In this document: positions 47,740 through 58,700 of the stretch, one piece after another | How positions within the stretch are numbered: position 1 is the stretch's first letter | Layout: every line of letters begins with the position of its first letter | Source of the DNA: Myrica gale | Lineage: Eukaryota; Streptophyta; Magnoliopsida; Fagales; Myricaceae | Direction of reading: 5' to 3' | Assembly: GCA_963930655.1 (NCBI GenBank) | Contig: OZ005615.1 | Span: forward strand, 15,828,001-15,892,000 | Length of the DNA: 64,000 nt | Notes under the pieces: model-generated | Seen by the model: the letters and a program-made list of their open reading frames with translations, nothing else | What the model was told of the DNA's origin: nothing | The model's database searches: none | Translations under genes and position numbers: made by a program

Positions 47740-48200
47740 TCGGCTCCAAATCAACAATAAAAGACAACCTCGGAGAACCACAGTTTCCAGTCGCACATAA
47801 GACGACCTCGGAGAATTACAGTTCTCAGTCACACCAAAGACAACCTTAAAGAACCATGGTTCCCAGTCGCACCCAAGACGACCTCGGGGAACAACGGTTC
47901 CCAGTTCAACCTGAGAAGAAGTTGGAGAACTATGGTTCGTAGTCGCACCGAAGACAACCTTAAGAACCACGGTTCTCTGTTTCACCCAAGACAATCTCAA
48001 AGAACCAAGGATCTCAGTCATACCTAAGACAACCTCGGAGAATCATAATCCCAAGTCACACCTAAGACAACCTTGGAGAATCACAGTTCCTAGTCCTAGT
48101 CGCACCCAAGACGACCTCAGAGAACCACGGTCCCCAGTCGGCCCAAATACAACCTTGGAGAACAACGGTTTCCAGTCACCCCAAAGATGAACTCGAAGAA
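47740..48200. repeat. About 38-bp minisatellite
   Basis: About twelve diverged units of the type AAGACGACCTCGGAGAACCA followed by CGGTTCCCAGTCGCACC. Units begin near 47762, 47801, 47839, 47876, 47914, 47952, 47989, 48026, 48065, 48108, 48147 and 48184. It lies just downstream (minus strand) of the gypsy-associated ORF. Confidence 0.85.
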
Positions 48201-48339
48201 TTACAAAGGAATTTACACAAATGATGCAACCAATAGCCCATGCGGAAAATAAACAAAGCTCAAATGAACCACATAGCCAAAGCTTACCACAAAGAGCAGA
48301 TGAGAGATGTTCGAATATCAAGTCCAGTAAATCCAAAAA

Positions 48340-50204
48340 TCGAAATTAAGCTACAAGTACACACAAGAATTAAGAAGTTCGAATAACAACAAAGCAAAAG
48401 TCTTGTACAAATTTATTCCTCCGGAATAGGAGGATCAAAACGACAAGGTCCTAGCTAGGCAGCAAGCTCTTCGTAAATGTCTTTGTCATCTCCTTCTTTT
48501 GTACCTTGAAGTGGCTTCCCTCTTGTTGATAAGCTAGGTGAAAATGCTTCATGGCCGCACCAATACTTTTGCATATCAAAACTTCAGGATTCTCGGGATA
48601 ATTTGATTTGGCTGACAATTGCTGAATTCTAAGATCGAGGGCGGTATGATCCTCCTCCATCTACTTCCTTTCTACTGCGAAAGAATCAGCAACTTCACGA
48701 ATATGTTGATGAGCCTCCACAAGTTTAGTTCGCAACATCTCCTCTTTCTTGGACAAGGCTGCATGGTAATCAATGAAGGGTTGGGAAAACTTGCACTTGC
48801 CTTGAGTGTGTTGGGACTCGAAGTTGAGACGTTTCTGCTCGAAACCCTCAATCTCTCATTGCAGCTCGACAATAGTCTCATCTCGAGAAGCAATTTAACC
48901 TTCTATAGCCTTCATCCTAGCTTCAAAGATCTCAGCCTGAAAATGAGCGCAACAAACCACAGTTCGCAGCTCAGACGACTTATTCTTCTTAGCTTTCAGC
49001 TCAATTTCAAGCCTTTGCTACCTAGAATTAGCTGACTCTAATTCTGAATCATGCGCCAGCTCAGAAACATCAAGGGTAGCTAACATCTACAAGCCGAGAC
49101 ATCTACTGCATTATTTGATCAACCTTCATATATCTCAGCAGAAGTAGAGCTTCGGTGATCAATTCCTCAACCAATAAAGGTTGAGTGTAAGATCTCAAAC
49201 GCCAAGCAGGTTCAACTAAAGATGGGCGCTGGATTGAAGAATCAAACTCCTTAGAAGACTCTGAGGCTGATTCATCTGCGGAGCACACAACAGGTTATTT
49301 GCCACTAGCCGATGGAACTAGAGGCAACCCAAAACCACTAGTGGTAGAAGCCTCAAGCACACTGGGTTTCCATGAACAAGGTACCTTTGCCCCTAAAGAA
49401 ATCACGAGTGGAACCTCCAACATCGAAAGCACCTCATAATGAACCTCACAACTGTGTCTATAGGACCCATAGGAGTACTAGGCAAATCATTGTCGGAAGC
49501 GTCCGAATAATCCACAACAGGAGTTCCAGGCAACTCGGACACTGGCATAATGAATTGGCTGGAAGTCCGAGAACAGGAGAAGGACTCGCCGGTACAAGAC
49601 TAATAGAGGGAATCCCCACTTTTGGAATGTCCCTCACTTCAAGATCTGTCACGTCCATGTGAACTCCTGAAATGGGGCTAAACACACTAGGTGTATCCTC
49701 AGAACCTACTACAACAAAATAGCAATAGGATTGCAACACATCCACAAATAGACAAAAGAAAATCTTATGTGAAAAAGTGCTTCCCACTATTGGTCCCATT
49801 CCTCGAAGACTTACTAACCAAGGGAACCTCGTCGATCCTTAGCTTCTTCTTCAACATCAGAAGGAACATTAGGAGACACCTTCTTTCGCTTGGAACCCGG
49901 ATGGCAAGAAGAATCTTCTACTCCACGAGATTGTCTGGGTTTAGAAGAACAGGCACCCAAGGAAAAACTAGGAGAACCTCTCCTAGATCCACCACCTAAA
50001 GATGGACGAGAAGAATGCCTCCTCTAATCGTCAGCATAAGGCAGGCCTACGAACCTTTCTTGGCCTTAGAAGGAGTACTTACCTTACCGTTAAATTTCAA
50101 ACGAGAATAGCCAAGAAATTCCTCAACATTCTCCTTGTAGAGAAGAATATCCCAATCAACAGGAGTAAGTCTATTCAGGGCATCTACCTGAGACTGCTCC
50201 TCAC
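48340..50204 (-). mobile_element. Gypsy-associated ORF remnant, C-terminal portion
   Basis: Minus-strand frames give DWDILLYKENVEEFLGYSR near 50100, basic and Ser-rich stretches, then predicted coiled-coil-like text ending ALDLRIQQLSAKSNYPENPE and KKEMTKTFTKSLLPS near 48460-48660. This style is common in the gag-like ORF of plant elements carrying the putative gypsy-type transposon domain. The fossil has several breaks and is separated from its N-terminal portion (55398-55727) by a Mutator-like element. Confidence 0.5.
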
Positions 50205-50591
50205 AGGGGAGGATTGCCTCCGAAGGAAATTTCCTCCGAAGGTACCGGATGGACAGCTGAGATTTAAAGTTAATCTCAGCTCTCCATCCATGGGTGTATA
50301 ATGCTCCAGGTCATTTAATGAGTTTTTTTGGCTTCTGCTCGGCTCCATAGCTTGGCTACTGATCCCTCTAGAGTTTTCTTGCCGCTCATCCTCTCACCAG
50401 ACAGACATCATCTCGCACTCCTCTGCTCGTCAGGTTCTCTCAAGAGCTAAAAGTGAGTTTTATTTCCAGAAAAAACTAAAGGTGGAGACTTTTTATTGGT
50501 CTGGACTGTCCTGAGATTTTGTTGTCAAATGACTACTGTGGGGTTGTTTTGGTGGCTTTTGTTAGCATTCTCCAGCTTGTTTAGCAATTTG

Positions 50592-52298
50592 TTTCCTGTG
50601 AGTCTAAATAACAACCCAAGAGGGGGTGAATTGGGTTTTACCAAAAAACTTGCCCCTTTTTCGATTAAAACACAGATCTGGAAAATGCTATTTCTATAAG
50701 GATAAAAATACAGATTTGAATATACTAAATGATAAGCTAAATATAAGCAATGAATCATGAATCATAAAGCATCACAAATACGGATATGAAACGAATAATA
50801 AGCGAGATAGAGTTAGAGTGATAACACCGTATTTTTAGGTGGTTCGGCCAACACTTGCCTACGTCCACCCCCAAGGCTATTGACTTCCTTGGGTTTCCTC
50901 CACTATTCTCCAAATAGCGAATCACCTTAGCTTCCCGGGTGCTAAGGAACCTTTACAAAGTATTTTCCGAGCTTACACTTTAACTCACTCTCACAAATCC
51001 TCACAACCTAAAGGATTTCTTCTACTCTCACAAGTAGGACCAAGTGTTTTCTCAACACTCAAAGTTTTTACAAATAATGGCTACAAGGAAGACTCTCTAA
51101 GCCGAATGAGCAAATGAGGCACACAAATATGGAATGACTCTCTAAGCCAAATATGCAATTGTAAATCTCACAACATGTGGAATGACTCTCTAAGCCAAAT
51201 TTACAAATGGAAAGCTCAATAAAGTGTAAGAAGATAAGATTCTTGAAGGAAACCTATCGTTTAGCAGGTGTGAGCACAAGCTTCCTTGCTAGGAGTTGTT
51301 TCCCTCTTCTTCAACTAGCTTTCTCTCTCTAGAAGTTAGGACAAGGAGTGATTGCAAGTGTGTTGTCCCTTCTTCAAGAAATCTCTCTCTTTGGAGGCTA
51401 GATCGTCAATAATGAGCAATGAAGGAAGATTGAACAATGGGAGCTTTGATCTTGGAAGAATCAGCAAATGAAAAACTTTGGATCTTGTACTTTCTCTCTC
51501 TAGATGTTGCAATATTGGTCGAGCTCTTCTCTTCTCTCTCAATCTCGTTCTCTTTATAAACCTAGGTCTTCAACGGTCATCAAGTGTAGCAATAATACCG
51601 TTGGAGGGGTTTAAAAGTCATTTTAATCATTTTAAAAAGAGTTGGCGTCGTTTCCAGGATTTCTGAAAATTCGCACTATGTAACAACACATGGTCTTCTA
51701 TGTGTCGACACATTGAAGACCATGTGTCGACACATTGAACACTTAGTCTGAAAATGCTGTCAACAGTGAATTTTTGCATTTTGGAGTTGAACTCTCGGGT
51801 GTTAGTTCAATGTGTCGACACTTTCAACACTTAGTCAAAAAATCACTTTAAATTGCCTGAAATGTAAACCTCGGGTGTTAGTTCAATGTGTCGACACTAT
51901 GGTCCAATGTGTCGACACTTCCAACACTTAGTCAAAAACTCACTTTGAATTGCCTGAAATGTAAACTCTCGGGTGTTAGTTCAATGTGTCGACACTATGG
52001 TCCAATGTCTCGACACTTATAAGTGCTGGAGAGAAAAACAGCAGCTTTAAAGTGTCAAATCCATTCAAAACTTCTTTAAACACCTACAATATGAAAAATT
52101 GATCTTATCAACTTGTGTAATGGTGTTCAAGTGCACTTATAAATATTTTAGAGAGATAAATCTTAATCCGTTTGAAATACATCTTAGAAAATAGTGGATT
52201 GATAATGTAAAATCTAAAAGTCTTCAAAACTTAGAAACTTTGTTATCATCAAAATCAATTATGGATTGTTTACAAAACAACCTTGGGCTAACATTTCC
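50592..52298 (-). mobile_element. Copia solo LTR with TTTCC target duplication, nested in the MULE
   Basis: The element is 50597-52293 (1,697 bp), TGTGAGTCTAAATAAC to CCTTGGGCTAACA on the plus strand, with TTTCC at 50592-50596 and 52294-52298. It is the antisense relative of 26050-27331 and of the LTR at 20409. Its 51680-52020 part holds six GTGTCGACAC palindromes and one variant. Confidence 0.9.
51680..52020. repeat. Array of GTGTCGACAC palindromes
   Basis: Six perfect copies of the 10-base palindrome and one changed copy (GTCTCGACAC) are spaced mostly 22-90 bases apart, several within repeated contexts such as CTATGGTCCAATGTGTCGAC. Similar clusters occur at 23876-24050 and 26330-26580 in related LTR sequence. 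Confidence 0.85.
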
Positions 52299-53017
52299 TT
52301 TTTGATACGTCACCATAAATTTCCGGTTAAAGTGCTTACCATATTGGTTTTTACAGGTTTGTTAGATGAGCTCCATTGACGTTTGTCTATAGTGACTCCT
52401 AAACTAGTTTTATGGGCTCGGAAGAATTTTAGAGAGTATCATGTTAAGCCTAAAGTTTAGGCTGTAACTATTCCGGATATAGATCCTTGTTTGTAAGTAG
52501 CTTTTGGGAAGTATTTAGAATCTCTTAACTGTGTAATGGGAAACATTTGTGGTGGCTGTGTTTTCTCATTTGTAATTAAACTGAATTTATCAAATATTGC
52601 TTCTTCCTGTTCTTTTATTTTTCAGTTTTCTCTTCTGAAACTCATATGGGTTAATAGAGAAACTTGACATTTTAGTGCAAGAGACGGAAGAGAAGGGCAT
52701 TGAATTAAATCTCTAATCCTTTTTATTTTGGTTGGATGTCTTGACTACTTGAAAGAGAAGGGAGATGTACAAATGACAGAGGAGATATTGAGGTTACTAA
52801 GGGAAAAATGCCATTTATGTACAAGTATTTGTGAAGGATTACAAAAGTGTTGTTCTTGGGCAATTCTGCAAACTTTGGAAGCGATACATCTTTGCTTTTG
52901 GAAATGTCTTGATTTTATATGTTCCTTTACTATCACAAAATTCTAAGTGTACAACTGTAAGAATGAGAAAATCCAATATATTGATGTACTGTGTGGTATT
53001 TACAAGTTGCATTGTGA

Positions 53018-53570
53018 TTAACAAAATCTAAAATTAGAAGAAGAAAAAATACAAGACCCAAAACAGGACAAGTCTGGATCTAGAAAGTCAACAATTCTTA
53101 ATTGGTTTGGTTCTTCATACTCTCTAGCATCACGGATAATAGCCTCAAAGTCAGTAGAATCACTAGCAACAGGAAGAAAGCTACTGATATCATCCCTAGC
53201 TCCAAAGCCTCCAGCCCGTATAACATCATCAGTTGAAATGGAGGTCTCCATGTTGACTTCTCCAGAAGCCTCAGTCTCTTCAGAAGGTGCATTTTTCAGA
53301 GCATTCTCTTCGACTTTCAAATAAGAGAAGTTAACTTGTACAGGATTTCCAGGAGGATTTAAAACATCTTTGCCATCCCCCTCATGCTGATTGGATTTAG
53401 ATACAACAATCTCCATTGAGTTTTTATTCTTATCTGGTGGCTTCAAAGCACAGTCAACTTCAACTTGCCAAGAAAAAACTCCAGCAAGTGCATGAAAGCA
53501 ATTACATGCACGAAGAAATTCACCTAACATGCTTTGTTCCAACTGAACACATATTCAAAATATCTGATAG
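53018..53570 (-). pseudogene. Captured host-gene segment in the MULE
   Basis: An open frame of 174 codons on the minus strand reads FLRACNCFHALAGVFSWQV near its start and SDSTDFEAIIRDAREYEEP near its end, with an acidic Ser/Glu-rich middle. A TGTGTTCAG acceptor-like site precedes it near 53548. The composition and length suggest a genuine host coding exon. I do not recognise the family. No transposase or retroelement motif is present. Confidence 0.5.
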
Positions 53571-55397
53571 GACCACAATTAGACTTAAATTCTATTATAA
53601 GTAATAGTGGTTTATGAACAAAATGTGCCCTTAACATCTTTATGGGAAAACTTTCAGGTAGAGAAGGTGATTGCTAACATAGATGCTTATATTCATTCCA
53701 AAGAATTTTATTGTGTAAAATCAGCTCGAAATTTTCTAGCCCAACTATGATAAGAAACAAAATAATAAGCCAAATAGCTCCTACATCAGCCCAAAAACAA
53801 TCCATGCATACTTAAAGTAAATCCTACGATCCAACTTTTTGGTTCTTTTTCCTTTTCACTTAGGCAATGTTTCTCATGGTATATGCAAATTAAAAACCAA
53901 GTTATTCCTCTCTCTATTTTTCTCAGTATATACAAAAGTAATATTACCCTAGATCTAAAGAACAGAGGTCTATTTCTATCCCTTTTGTTTATTCACGGGG
54001 GTTCTGAGTTTCATAAAGATTTTCAATGTCATGTTTTCCAATTTCCTGGTCTTATGGGTTGTCTTCAACTTTTAAGAGGTCCATTTAATATAGAGTTACC
54101 TTCAAACAAAGTTTAACCATGCTTTTATATCCAAAATGGAAGACCTTTCTTGAAATTGAAATCCACTTTGGTTTGCCAAAAAGATGGGAAAGAAAGAGAG
54201 AAACAACTTCATCAAGATTTTCACAATTCACGTCATCTTGACTGAATATGGAAGCTTTCATTAATGAGTTGGCTTCAGCTATATGAGTGGTACTCAAACA
54301 TCATCAGAAAATGGATATCATTCTCTGGTCTACCGTTTGAATTAAATAAACCACACATCCGCTCCAGGCCCCTGAAGCAACAAGCATAAAATGTTAGCTA
54401 CTTAGGACACACATCTAGAAAAGGAGATAAACTCCTCATCGCAAAGGAAAAACATAAGCTACCTTAATTAAATGTAAATTATCTCATCTGTGAGTACAAG
54501 ATGATTTCACCGGGCTTGTATGCAAATCTAACTCAACTTATCAAGGCTTATTCCATTTTACCAGCTAACAAAATATCGAATTCTCCAGTAAAGAAGAAAA
54601 ACTTTGGGTTGGGGGTTGAGAATCAAAAGATGTGAAGTTAGTAATTCTCCCACATTAATCATCTAAGGGTTTAGCTCTCCCATATGCCCATAAGTTCTGC
54701 CCATTTTGTGTTCTAAAAGTGCAACATGACCCTGTTTTCAATGATTAACTTGAAATAAAACTTGTATACGAACAGGGGATAAAGGTCCTGAGTTCGGACT
54801 TCATCCTTCCAACTAAAAGTCCATGTTCAGCTTTAATGCAGATAATAATACCAATTTTGTTCCCAAAACAAACGATGCAATTTCAAAGCACAAAATTCAA
54901 TATAGTGGGTCTGATTCACTGACCGAACCGGGTATGTAGGTGCCCAAGTTGTGGCATTGTTGGACGGTGGCCTCGTTAAAGGTTCGATGTGGAGAAATTT
55001 CGGTGAGATTCAGGCGGAGAGGAACACTAGGAGGTTTGCCCCCGATTGAGATGGTGAAGGAGAGGAGCGGCAGAGAAGTTCCGATGTGGAGAAATAGAGC
55101 AAAGGAGCGGCAGAAGGTCTGCCCCGACTGAGATGATGAAGGAGAGGGAGAGAAATTTGGAGTAGGAGAGAGACGTCAAAGAAAAGAGGGTTAAAGAGAA
55201 AAGAGGGCTCACGTGAAAGCCACGAGCCGAAGAGGTGGAGAGGGAATGTGAGCTGGCAAGCTGAGCTAAAGCCAAAAAATCTCATTAAATGATCTGGACC
55301 ATTTAGCACCCTTGGATGGACATCTTCAAATCTTAGAGGTCCATCCGGTACCTTCGGAGGAAATTTCCTTTTGAGGGAATCCGGGCCCGCTCCTCAC

Positions 55398-55727
55398 GGT
55401 TGAGGGCAGAATTTCTCTCTTCAAGGATTTAGGAATAGAGCCAAATTTTCAACGCAAAGAGTGCTCATCCGACATCAGACATAAAGAAAAAGTGCTCATG
55501 CCACCCCTTATTGTTATCAGGGGAATGAGCAACTATAGAAGCCCTTTGAAGCCGAGGGTGGAAATACCAAAACTTATCAGCATGAGAAGAAGAAATAGGA
55601 GCAAAAACCACAAGAACTCCCTCAAAGTCAACTGAAATTCTTGCCCCAAATGCATGGGCCACAACACAGTGCAACCCAATAGAACCCTCCAATTAATGGG
55701 AACAATCTGCGTCGGAGAAAGACGCAA
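55398..55727 (-). mobile_element. Gypsy-associated ORF remnant, N-terminal portion
   Basis: The minus-strand frame contains FWYFHPRLQRASIVAH and NNKGWHEHFFFMSDVG, matching the W-x-F ... K-G-W-x-x-x-F-F-F pattern of the putative gypsy-type transposon domain. It is cut on the right by the large LTR starting near 55728 and on the left by the MULE. Confidence 0.6.
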
Positions 55728-58700
55728 TATGAGACCCCGAATTTCATTATGCTATTTACATATGCATATCTGTTTTGGATTTAATTTTGGGGCCTATTAT
55801 TGTGCCTATTGTATGTGATTTTGTTGTATTACAAAGACTTATTAAATTTAATGTCAATGAGTGCATTTTATTATCTTATAGATGCTAAATTTTCCTAAGC
55901 AAATTCACTATATTAAAGTATGAATTATGATTATGAAAATCAGTGCATAATTACCTTATACCTTCATTAGGTAGTCTTAAGCTTCATATGGTGGACTAAG
56001 TAACTATATAGTGTGCCAAGTAAGAGGTCCATGTGAGGTGCAAAGAAAAACAAAAGAGAAGTAGGAAGGGTGATTCACGTGAAGAGCATAAGGAAAATTA
56101 ATAGTAGGCTGAAAATTGTAGGTTGAAAAGAGAGTAGGTGTAGGCTGAGAAGTGAGTAAGTATAAGTTGAAAAGTAAGTGTAGGTTGAAGGAGAATCACG
56201 TGAAAGGCTTAGTAAAGGCAAAGAAGTGAAAGAGAGAAGACCAAAGTAAAACAAAAGAATTAAAAAGAAGGAGACGAAACATTAACTAGATGACATGACT
56301 TGTAGAGTAAAGAAAAGTCAAAAGAGAAGGTGGTAGGAGAAGTTATGTGAGGCATAAGAAAGCAAGATACAAAAGAGAAACAAGAAAAGCCAAAGAAAAT
56401 AAAAGAAAGGCAAAAGAGAGGGAGTGATGGTGATTCACGTGAAAGAGAGGAAAGACAAAACAATTGTAGGCTGAAAAGAGAAGTAGGTGTAGGCTGAAAA
56501 GTAAGGGTAGGCTGAAGAGAATTCAAGTTAAGGACAAAAGAAGGCAAAGAAATAAAAGAGAGGAGACAATGCATTAAATGAGCTGACAATATCACATGGG
56601 CAATACAAGCAAGACTTTTCTCCCCCCCAATTTGGACGTGAATTGGCAAAATTCAGCCTTGCCACTTTACCTTTCACACCTCTCCCTTTCCACATATTCA
56701 TTTCTCACTTGGTTGCACAAGAGAGCACACAAAGAGAGAGAAACCGAGAGGAGAAGCAAGAGAAGGAGGAGAAGAAGCAAGAGAAGGGAGGAGAGAAAAA
56801 AAAGGGGAAAAACAGCAAGGTAAACCTTGGATCTTTGGGGTTCTTGGCCGAATCTATTATAGATGACCTTCCCTTGAAATGTTTTCTTGAATGTAGAAGT
56901 TGTTATGTTGTTTCTTCTCTTGCAATCTCTTGAATATGGAATCTTTTGGGTTGTGATGTATTGCTGAAAGTTGCTGATGGAGGTTGAGCTCGACCGAATG
57001 TTTTCTTGCATGTTATGTTCATTATTTTTTTGAGATTTTCTTGTTTATGGATCTGTTGGTTGTCATGTAGTGTGTGTTGGTTGTGAAGATGCTAGTGGTG
57101 GAGGATACATATGAAGGCCACGGTTTTGGTTGGATGAAAGAATAGAAATATGTTGTTGTAAGGATTTTAACATGCATGTAGGATTTGAGAGCCCTTGGCC
57201 GAATGTTGTGATCTTTTTGAAGTTAATTAGTTGTTGTATATTCTCGTGACAAGAGATTGGGTATTGATGTTTGAAGTCGCTGATTTGAGTTGTTAAAGCT
57301 TGAGAAACATGTTGGATGATGACCTCGCTTATAGACTAGTTGCATGTGGAGTTAAAGTGTAAATCTTTGATTTTTGGAAGCTAATAAACTTGCTGTTGCA
57401 ACTCTTGAAAATAGATATGAATACGGTAAGTTGGGTGATGATTAGGGTTTCGGTCAGTGGCCATAACCTAGGAGCAAGTGGGATTGGATAATGTTAACTT
57501 AAGATAGTATTATGAAAAAGGAAGAAATGGTTCATGGGAGCCGAATGGTGATGCTGCCCTATGGCATGGATGTATCTTTTGTTAGGTTTTCTTAAGGGTT
57601 GTTTGCTGTTAAGGAGTATGTTGATAATATTGATTAGAACAGCAAGCTAAGCACTTAAAGGAATTGAGTTATGCCTAGAGAGTAAAGGATCAAGCATGCT
57701 TGGGTTGGGTGATTACTTGCATGTTGTGAATCTTTGCATAAATCATGGGAAGTCATGAAACTTGAAGATTTTGAGGCTGAAAAATGTCCATACTGACCTG
57801 CTCTTAGTCTAGGTCAATAAACTAAGGATGGATTAAAGTACACAAAAGAGTCATAGGTTGGCTAAAGAATGTGAAAACAATGCATGCAATCACAAGCTCT
57901 GACAGATCACTAGACTCGGTTTAAGTTAACCTTGATGGCATAGTTTACCCTTCAACCTTAGGTTATGACATAGTTCTATGAGAGTAAAAGAATTCAAACT
58001 AAATTTCAGGTCATTTCGATAAGTATTGAATTAGTTATGAGATTTTAAAGGTCTAGACGTCAAGCTGCCAACAGCCTTGCACGCCCAGAACTTTTGCTCA
58101 GTTCGAATACCTTTTCAGTGATCAGTTTAAGTCCAAATGTTTTGAATCTGGTCTTGGAATTTAATTTTGTGAGAGAAGAACACTTTGAGGTCAAATTCGT
58201 GTGATTTGGAGATGTAATGCATAAGTTGTGGCTTGTTTAAGGTATCATCACGTTCGACCAGCTTGTGACTCACGCTCGAGCGCCTTTCAAAAAATATCAG
58301 ACAGAGTCATGCCGCTCGACCAGCGCTCTACTAGTGCTCGAGCGGACTTGGAGAATTTTATACAGACTCATAACGCTCGACAACCGCTCGAGCGATACTA
58401 GGACAGAAGCTTGGCGCTCGACCGACGCTCGAGAGGATTTTTGAGAGTTCCTTTTTTAAGACTTGTGAAACCCTACTATTAACGTGGCTGGCCGACCAAA
58501 ACTGGGTTAAGGAGTTTATTGAGAGTTTTGGGTGCCTCTTTCCTTTGGAAAAAGTGTTGAGAGAATTTGTGCTTCAAGTTGGTTGATTCTTCCTCATTCT
58601 TCAATTATATAGATTCCTTCATGGTGGTGAAGGTATGTTGATGGCATTGAATTAAACAGCAGGCCTAAGAGTGAAAAGGAGGCCAAGATGGTCACGGGTT

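Larger units (their letters stand above)
50196..55397. mobile_element. Mutator-like element (Pack-MULE candidate) with 9-bp duplication
   Basis: The element is 50205-55388 (5,184 bp; about 3.5 kb without the nested LTR), flanked by GCTCCTCAC at 50196-50204 and 55389-55397. The terminal inverted repeats, about 90-100 bases, share AAATTTCCTCCGAAGGTACC and GGATGGAC; the extreme ends are less alike (GGGGAGGATTGCCTCC against GGGCCCGGATTCCCTC). No transposase is seen. It carries a host-like coding segment at 53018-53542 and a copia solo LTR at 50597-52293. Confidence 0.85.

Noticed and set aside
47740-48200. CRISPR or centromeric satellite
   Set aside because: There are no spacers, the unit is too short and the array too small for a centromeric satellite, and it sits next to a gypsy-associated ORF.
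48619-49035. Plus-strand frames opposite the gypsy-associated ORF
   Set aside because: They are shadow frames; the minus strand gives the composition expected for the element.
56596-57011. Overlapping frames in the GA-rich part of the 55728 LTR
   Set aside because: They reflect purine-rich low-complexity sequence, with Arg/Lys/Glu on one strand and Leu/Ser on the other, and show no domain.
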